Shown here: piece by piece, positions 5,376 to 9,865 of the stretch
Position numbering within the stretch: position 1 is the stretch's first letter
How the letters are laid out: every line of letters starts with the position of its first letter
NCBI GenBank assembly: GCA_044344145.1
Contig: JBIJDM010000095.1
Location: forward strand, 1-9,865
Length of the DNA: 9,865 bases
DNA from: JBAXGE01 sp044344145
GTDB lineage: Bacteria > Planctomycetota > Phycisphaerae > WQYP01
Reading direction: 5' to 3'
Notes under the pieces: generated by a model
Told to the model about the DNA's origin: nothing
The model's database searches: none
Seen by the model: the letters and a program-made list of their open reading frames with translations, nothing else
Made by a program: the position numbers and the translations under genes

Positions 5376-8300
5376 ATGCAAATTAAACGTCGCTTTACCA
5401 AGGATGGTCAAGACGTCTTCGCCAACGTTCGTTGGGACAAACGTACCAGCCGCATCACGCACACCGATGGTTCGGTGGTGTTCGAGATGAAGGATGCCGA
5501 GATTCCCGCCGACTGGAGCCAGTTGGCCACGGATATCGTCGTCAGCAAATATTTCCGCAAGGCCGGGGTGCCGCAGCTGGATGAAGCCGGTAACCCGAAG
5601 CTGGGCGCGGACAACAAGCCCATTCTGGGGCCGGAGCGTTCGGTGCGCCAGGTGGCGCATCGCATGGCCGGTTGCTGGACGCACTGGGGCAAGCAGCATA
5701 ATTATTTCGATACCGCCGAGGACGCCCAGGCGTTCTACGATGAACTGGCGTATATGCTGGTGCATCAGATTGCCGCGCCCAACAGTCCGCAGTGGTTCAA
5801 CACCGGTCTGGCGTGGGCGTATGGCCTCAGTGGCCCCGCGCAGGGGCACTGGACCACCAATCCCGCCAATGGGCAGTTGGAACTGTGCAAAGATGCCTAC
5901 AGCCACCCCCAGCCCCATGCCTGCTTTATCCAGAGCGTCAGCGACGATCTGGTGAACGAAGGCGGCATCATGGACCTGTGGACGCGCGAGGCCCGGCTGT
6001 TCAAATTCGGCTCGGGTACGGGCACTAATTATTCCAAAGTCCGCGGCGAGAACGAACCGCTCTCCGGCGGCGGGCGCAGCAGCGGGCTGATGAGCTTCCT
6101 GCGCATCGGCGATCGCGCCGCGGGTGCCATCAAGTCGGGCGGCACCACCCGCCGGGCGGCCAAGATGGTCTGCTTGGAGATGGACCATCCCGATATCGAA
6201 GAATTTGTGAACTGGAAAGTGCGCGAAGAGCTGAAGGTTGCGGCGCTGGTGGAAGGGCTCAAGCATCTGCCCAAGGAACAGCAGGCGCTGGCCAGCAACC
6301 TCAAGCTGAAACTGGACTACGATTTCAACGGCGAAGCCTATGCCACGGTTTCGGGCCAGAACTCCAATAACTCCGTGCGCGTCAGCAACGCGTTCCTCGC
6401 GGCCGTCGAAGCGGGCAGCAGTTGGAACCTGATCCGGCGCGGCGATGGCAAGATTCACCGCACCATCGAGGCGCGGCATTTGTGGGATCAGGTCAACTTT
6501 GCCGCGTGGCGCTGTGCCGACCCGGGCGTGCAGTTCGATGACACGATCAATGACTGGCACACCTGCCCGCAGTCGGGCCGGATCAATGCCAGCAACCCGT
6601 GCAGCGAATACATGTTCCTTGATAATACCGCGTGCAATCTGGCTTCGATCAATCTGATGAAGTTGTTCGACGCCCAGAACCGCAGCTTTGATATCGAAGG
6701 CTTCAAGCATGCCTGCCGGCTGTGGACCGTGGTGCTGGAAATCTCGGTGCTGATGGCCGCGTATCCCAGCCGCGAAGTGGCGCGCTTGAGCTTTGACTAT
6801 CGCACGCTGGGGCTGGGTTATGCCAACATCGGCACGATGCTGATGGTCGCGGGCATTCCGTATGATTCCGATGCGGGCCGCGCGGTATGCGGCGCGGTCA
6901 CCGCGCTGATGACCGGCGAATCGTACGCCACCAGCGCGGAGATGGCCAAGGAACTGGGTTCCTTCCCCGGCTATCACCGCAACCGCAAAGACATGCTCCG
7001 CGTGATTCGCAATCACCGCGCGGCGGCGTATAACGATGTGAAGGCGTATGACAACCTCGGCATCAAGCCGCTGGGCATTGACGCCGGCCAGTTCGGCGCC
7101 GCGCACAAGCCCGCGACGACGGAATTGCTGACCAGTGCCCGCGAATCCTGGGACCGCGCGCTGGCGCTGGGCGAACAGTTCGGCTATCGCAATGCCCAGG
7201 TGACCGTGATCGCCCCCACCGGCACCATCGGGCTGGTGATGGATTGCGACACCACCGGCGTCGAACCCGACTTCGCGCTGGTCAAGTTCAAAAAGCTCTC
7301 CGGCGGCGGGTATTTCAAAATCGCCAACCAGTCCATCGAGCCGGCGCTGCATAACCTCGGTTACAGTGCCGCGCAGATCAAGGATATCCTGACCTATGTG
7401 CTCGGGACGCTGACACTGACCGGCGCGCCGCATATCAACCCCGCCAGCCTCACGGCCAAGGGATTCACCGCCGCCGATCTGGCGGTGATCGAAAAGCAGT
7501 TGGTTTCCGTCTTTGAACTCGACAACGCGTTCAATGGTTGGGCACTGGGCGAAGAGACGATGCGGCGGCTGGGCTTTGAACCGGCCCAGTGGCAGCATCA
7601 CGGCTTTAACCTGCTCAAGCATCTGGGCTTCAGCAAGCGGCACATCCGCGAGGCCAACGACACCATTTGCGGCCGCCAGACCATCGAAGGCGCCCCGCAT
7701 ATCAAGGATACCGATCTGGCGGTGTTCGACTGTGCCAATCGTAATGGCCGCAGCGGCAAGCGCTTCATCCATTATCTCGGCCACATCCACATGATGGCTG
7801 CGGCCCAGCCGTTCATCAGCGGGGCGATTTCCAAGACCATCAACATGACCAACGAGGTCACGGTGGCGGATATCGCCAGCGCGTATCAGGAAAGCTGGAA
7901 GGTCGCGCTCAAGGCCGTGGCGCTGTACCGCGATGGCAGCAAACTCAGCCAGCCGCTGAATTCGTCGGCGGATGATGATGCTTCCGATGATGAGGATATT
8001 GACGCGCTCAAGGCCGAGAACGCCATGGCGTGCAAGGCGTGCGGCGATCCCAGCCCGGCGGCCCATGCCGGCAGCGAAAGCAAGGCCGTCATCCCCGCCG
8101 AACGGGTCATTGAACGCATTGTCGAAAAGATTGTCCACAAGCCCCTGCGGCGGCGGCTGCCTGATACGCGGCGCAGTCTGACGCACAAGTTTGATGTCGC
8201 CGGGCATGAAGGTTACATCACCGTGGGTCTGTTTGAAGATGGTTCGCCCGGCGAAGTCTTTATCACCATGGCCAAGCAGGGCAGCACGGTCGGCGGGTTG

Positions 8301-8924
8301 ATGGACTCCATCGCCACGCTGATTTCGATGAGCCTGCAATATGGCGTGCCCGTGGATGCCATGGTGCGCAAGTTCGAGCACATGCGGTTCGAGCCGGCGG
8401 GCATGACCGCCAACCGCGACATCCCGTTTGCCAAGAGCATCGTGGATTACGTGGCCCGCTGGCTGGGGATGGAATTCATCCCCGGTTATCGCGACGCCAA
8501 CGCCCCGCACCGCGAGCCGGATCTGAACAGCATCGAATCGGGCCAGAATCTGCTGACGCCGATTCTGGACAAAGAAGCCCAGCAGACCGATCCGTCGGTC
8601 GCCAGCGCTGCCGCCGAATCCGCCGCCAACCGCGCGCGGTTGCAGGCGGGCAGCAGCAACGGTAACGGCAATGGCAACGGCCATGCCACCGCGACGGCGA
8701 CGGTAACGGAACTGACCGAGGCGGTGCTCAAGCGCCGCGAGCAGATTCTGGCCGGTCCCGTGGCGATCAGCCCCACGACCGCGGCCAAGCAGAAGGACAC
8801 GCTCTCGCAGCAGACCAGCAAGCTGATGGGCGATGCGCCGACCTGCACCTGCGGCACGATCATGGTGCGTAACGGCACGTGCTACCGCTGCCTGAACTGC
8901 GGCAGCTCGGCCGGGTGCTCGTGA
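5376..8924 (+). CDS. nrdJ: Adenosylcobalamin-dependent (class II) ribonucleotide reductase
   Basis: 1182 residues, normal for the large NrdJ type. Reduces ribonucleotides to deoxyribonucleotides using a radical from coenzyme B12, with no need for oxygen or a second subunit. The N-terminus MQIKRRFTKDGQDVF matches family starts, supporting ATG 5376. The barrel carries redox Cys183 (ACFIQS) and Cys420 (NTACNLASINL). The thiyl-radical site Cys409 lies in NPCSE with Asn407 and Glu411. NSNNSVRVSN and PTGTIG (614-619) fit the substrate site. After a Cys886-x2-Cys889 linker comes a TSCPD domain (about 930-1035). An Asn-Gly repeat linker (1095-1102) leads to a tail with Cys1157, 1159, 1169, 1172, 1175 and 1181. 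This tail probably relays reducing power to the active site. Regulation by the NrdR-like box upstream of dcd is likely. No cobalamin riboswitch is visible. Confidence 0.97.
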   Translation: MQIKRRFTKDGQDVFANVRWDKRTSRITHTDGSVVFEMKDAEIPADWSQLATDIVVSKYFRKAGVPQLDEAGNPKLGADNKPILGPERSVRQVAHRMAGCWTHWGKQHNYFDTAEDAQAFYDELAYMLVHQIAAPNSPQWFNTGLAWAYGLSGPAQGHWTTNPANGQLELCKDAYSHPQPHACFIQSVSDDLVNEGGIMDLWTREARLFKFGSGTGTNYSKVRGENEPLSGGGRSSGLMSFLRIGDRAAGAIKSGGTTRRAAKMVCLEMDHPDIEEFVNWKVREELKVAALVEGLKHLPKEQQALASNLKLKLDYDFNGEAYATVSGQNSNNSVRVSNAFLAAVEAGSSWNLIRRGDGKIHRTIEARHLWDQVNFAAWRCADPGVQFDDTINDWHTCPQSGRINASNPCSEYMFLDNTACNLASINLMKLFDAQNRSFDIEGFKHACRLWTVVLEISVLMAAYPSREVARLSFDYRTLGLGYANIGTMLMVAGIPYDSDAGRAVCGAVTALMTGESYATSAEMAKELGSFPGYHRNRKDMLRVIRNHRAAAYNDVKAYDNLGIKPLGIDAGQFGAAHKPATTELLTSARESWDRALALGEQFGYRNAQVTVIAPTGTIGLVMDCDTTGVEPDFALVKFKKLSGGGYFKIANQSIEPALHNLGYSAAQIKDILTYVLGTLTLTGAPHINPASLTAKGFTAADLAVIEKQLVSVFELDNAFNGWALGEETMRRLGFEPAQWQHHGFNLLKHLGFSKRHIREANDTICGRQTIEGAPHIKDTDLAVFDCANRNGRSGKRFIHYLGHIHMMAAAQPFISGAISKTINMTNEVTVADIASAYQESWKVALKAVALYRDGSKLSQPLNSSADDDASDDEDIDALKAENAMACKACGDPSPAAHAGSESKAVIPAERVIERIVEKIVHKPLRRRLPDTRRSLTHKFDVAGHEGYITVGLFEDGSPGEVFITMAKQGSTVGGLMDSIATLISMSLQYGVPVDAMVRKFEHMRFEPAGMTANRDIPFAKSIVDYVARWLGMEFIPGYRDANAPHREPDLNSIESGQNLLTPILDKEAQQTDPSVASAAAESAANRARLQAGSSNGNGNGNGHATATATVTELTEAVLKRREQILAGPVAISPTTAAKQKDTLSQQTSKLMGDAPTCTCGTIMVRNGTCYRCLNCGSSAGCS

Positions 8925-8938
8925 TAACTGAATAACCG

Positions 8939-8962
8939 CCGCGCTGCCGGGCCGCAGCGCGG
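8939..8962 (+). repeat. GC-rich hairpin after nrdJ
   Basis: A perfect 9-bp stem, CCGCGCTGC and GCAGCGCGG, with a 6-base loop lies 14 bases after the nrdJ stop. No T run follows, so it is more likely a 3'-end stabilising structure or an aid to the next terminator than a terminator itself. Confidence 0.6.
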
Positions 8963-8987
8963 AGAACCAGTCCTTCCTTCCCTGCCC

Positions 8988-9031
8988 AACGCCGCTCCGG
9001 GGTTTTAACACTCTGGGGCGGCGTTATTTTT
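8988..9031 (+). terminator. Rho-independent terminator of dcd-nrdJ
   Basis: AACGCCGCTCCGG (8988-9000) pairs with CTGGGGCGGCGTT (9013-9025), giving 13 bp with two G-T pairs and a 12-base loop. ATTTTT follows at 9026-9031. Confidence 0.8.
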
Positions 9032-9045
9032 GCGGGGGGAGTCTC

Positions 9046-9069
9046 ACGCAACGGCGCGACGACGCAACG
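9046..9069. repeat. 8-base tandem repeat, three copies
   Basis: ACGCAACG, GCGCGACG and ACGCAACG run head to tail; the outer two are identical and the middle differs at two positions. This lies in the spacer between the nrdJ terminator and the next gene. Confidence 0.55.
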
Positions 9070-9091
9070 AGGGGACGCGGGGGAGTTTAAC

Positions 9092-9117
9092 CACGGAAGA
9101 CACGGAAGGGCACGGAA
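9092..9117. repeat. CACGGAA tandem repeat, three copies
   Basis: CACGGAA begins at 9092, 9101 and 9111 (periods 9 and 10). Similar short purine-rich repeats are, from general knowledge, scattered between genes in planctomycetes and related phyla. Whether this one is dispersed cannot be judged from one copy. Confidence 0.55.
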
Positions 9118-9137
9118 ATGAGGGGTGGCATTGAGTG

Positions 9138-9632
9138 TTAAAAGGCGGGCGCGGTGATGATTACGATACATGCGCCCTCGTGCATATCGGCCACTTGTAA
9201 ACTGTTTTTGTAGGCGCGCAGCAACATGTCCAACGTGTTAATTATTAGCCCGTTAACATCCTCGGGACAATACGCGCATTGGCGCCAGTCGTCGGGAATG
9301 GCGATCCCCTTTACTTTAGGCTCAAGCCGCATAACTCCGGTGTGATGGTGACTCCATCCGGTATAGTCGGCAGAGTCTTTGACCCAATCCAAGTTTATGA
9401 TTTGCAATAAGTCATACGTGAGCATTACGTTAAAATAGGTTCCCACCGACGAATAAAACTTCACGTCTTTATGGCATTCTGTCAACAGCAACGTGGGCAT
9501 GTTTTTATAGTAATTGCCTTGGTCTAATTTGAGCCCATAGACATCGGGCATAGTGGCCACGACACCCTCGGTGGCATCAAAGTGTTCTTTGGCCGCGCCA
9601 ACCAAAACCATAAATGTAGTCACTTCAAACAT
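9138..9632 (-). CDS. Hypothetical protein, 164 residues
   Basis: I recognise no family. The start is ATG at 9632, with AAAGG 7 bases upstream. The protein looks soluble, with no signal peptide or long membrane helix, though both ends are hydrophobic (FMVLVG near the start, CIVIITAPAF at the end). Visible elements include VVATMPDVYGLKLD (24-37), LLLTECHKD (48-56), WSHHHTGVMRLEP (93-105) with three His at 95-97, and DDWRQCAYCPEDVNG (114-128) with Cys119-x2-Cys122. A leucine-rich helix with an RAYKNS stretch follows. The His cluster and Cys pair might bind metal, but this is speculative. It stands alone on its strand: its stop faces the nrdJ terminator, and it is less GC-rich than nrdJ, consistent with an accessory gene. 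The balanced amino-acid composition supports real coding. Confidence 0.7.
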   Translation of the reverse strand: MFEVTTFMVLVGAAKEHFDATEGVVATMPDVYGLKLDQGNYYKNMPTLLLTECHKDVKFYSSVGTYFNVMLTYDLLQIINLDWVKDSADYTGWSHHHTGVMRLEPKVKGIAIPDDWRQCAYCPEDVNGLIINTLDMLLRAYKNSLQVADMHEGACIVIITAPAF

Positions 9633-9865
9633 TGATTAGCCTTTGTATGCATAAGCTGACCATGCGATGCGGGGGCACGGCGCCAGGCCCGGATGGGAGC
9701 GAGGATGTGGGCAAGTTTCCGCCGCATGGGTAACAGCTTAACATGGTCGGGAGGATGGGCCAAACGGATATTGAGGGAATTAGGTGTGGGATGGTTGGGG
9801 GTGATTGTATAAAGTGGTGCCGACGCCTCGTCGGCATTCGGCCCCCAGGGGCGAGTCTGGGTATG
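9633..9865. other. Right-end region without a recognised gene
   Basis: 233 bases upstream of the hypothetical gene. No RNA gene or clear promoter was found. A minus-strand frame at 9625-9837 has a Pro/Ser-rich, domain-free translation overlapping the next start and is probably not a gene. The one notable element is the palindrome at 9818-9836. Confidence 0.5.
9818..9836. repeat. Perfect 8-bp-stem palindrome
   Basis: TGCCGACG and CGTCGGCA flank a 3-base loop (CCT). There is no T run on either side, so it is not a standard terminator. It may be a dispersed palindromic repeat of the REP type. Confidence 0.6.

Noticed and set aside
5265..9011. A 1248-residue open frame on the minus strand covering all of nrdJ
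   Set aside because: Antisense shadow of a GC-rich, strongly biased coding gene. It has low-complexity His/Gly/Arg/Ala-rich content, no family motif, and spans the nrdJ terminator.
9625..9837. 70-residue minus-strand frame at the right end
   Set aside because: Overlaps the start of the hypothetical gene, is Pro/Ser-rich without a domain, and runs through the palindrome at 9818-9836.

Overview
The window looks like part of a GC-rich Gram-negative-type bacterial chromosome, most likely a planctomycete (Phycisphaerae-like), with Verrucomicrobiota as the main alternative. This rests on a protein with a C-terminal PEP-CTERM sorting tail (Pro-Glu-Pro, hydrophobic helix, Arg cluster), a long class II ribonucleotide reductase with a TSCPD domain and a Cys-rich tail, and GC-rich intergenic palindromes and short tandem repeats. 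The taxonomic call is inference.

Layout. (1) 1-611, plus strand: 3' end of a PEP-CTERM surface or exported protein, closed by a clear rho-independent terminator. (2) 644-4397, minus strand, in transcription order: adenine glycosylase mutY, a galactokinase/arabinokinase-like GHMP protein with altered catalytic positions, two tandem paralogous small two-helix membrane proteins, and a small acyl-carrier-like protein without the usual phosphopantetheine serine. The two membrane genes are visibly more AT-rich than the first two genes. (3) 4398-4713: a densely packed divergent control region. It holds a sigma70-type promoter whose 16-nt spacer is exactly an NrdR-box-like sequence, further NrdR-like boxes, two sequences fitting the DnaA-box consensus, a 16-bp perfect palindrome and an 11-bp direct repeat. 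(4) 4714-8924, plus strand: dcd (dCTP deaminase) followed by nrdJ (B12-dependent ribonucleotide reductase), closed by two hairpins, the second a good terminator. (5) 9032-9137: two short tandem repeat patches. (6) 9138-9632, minus strand: an unrecognised 164-residue protein, followed by a geneless end with a perfect 8-bp-stem palindrome.

How the parts fit: NrdJ makes deoxyribonucleotides and Dcd converts dCTP to dUTP, the precursor of dTMP, so the two genes form a DNA-precursor unit. The control region suggests repression by NrdR (an ATP/dATP-sensing repressor encoded elsewhere) and possibly coupling to replication through DnaA. MutY, transcribed divergently from the same region, repairs A:oxoG mismatches. 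A near-copy of the NrdR-like box lies immediately upstream of its preferred start. No mobile element, CRISPR array, tRNA or rRNA was recognised. The most unusual genes are the GHMP protein and the membrane-pair plus carrier-like cluster.
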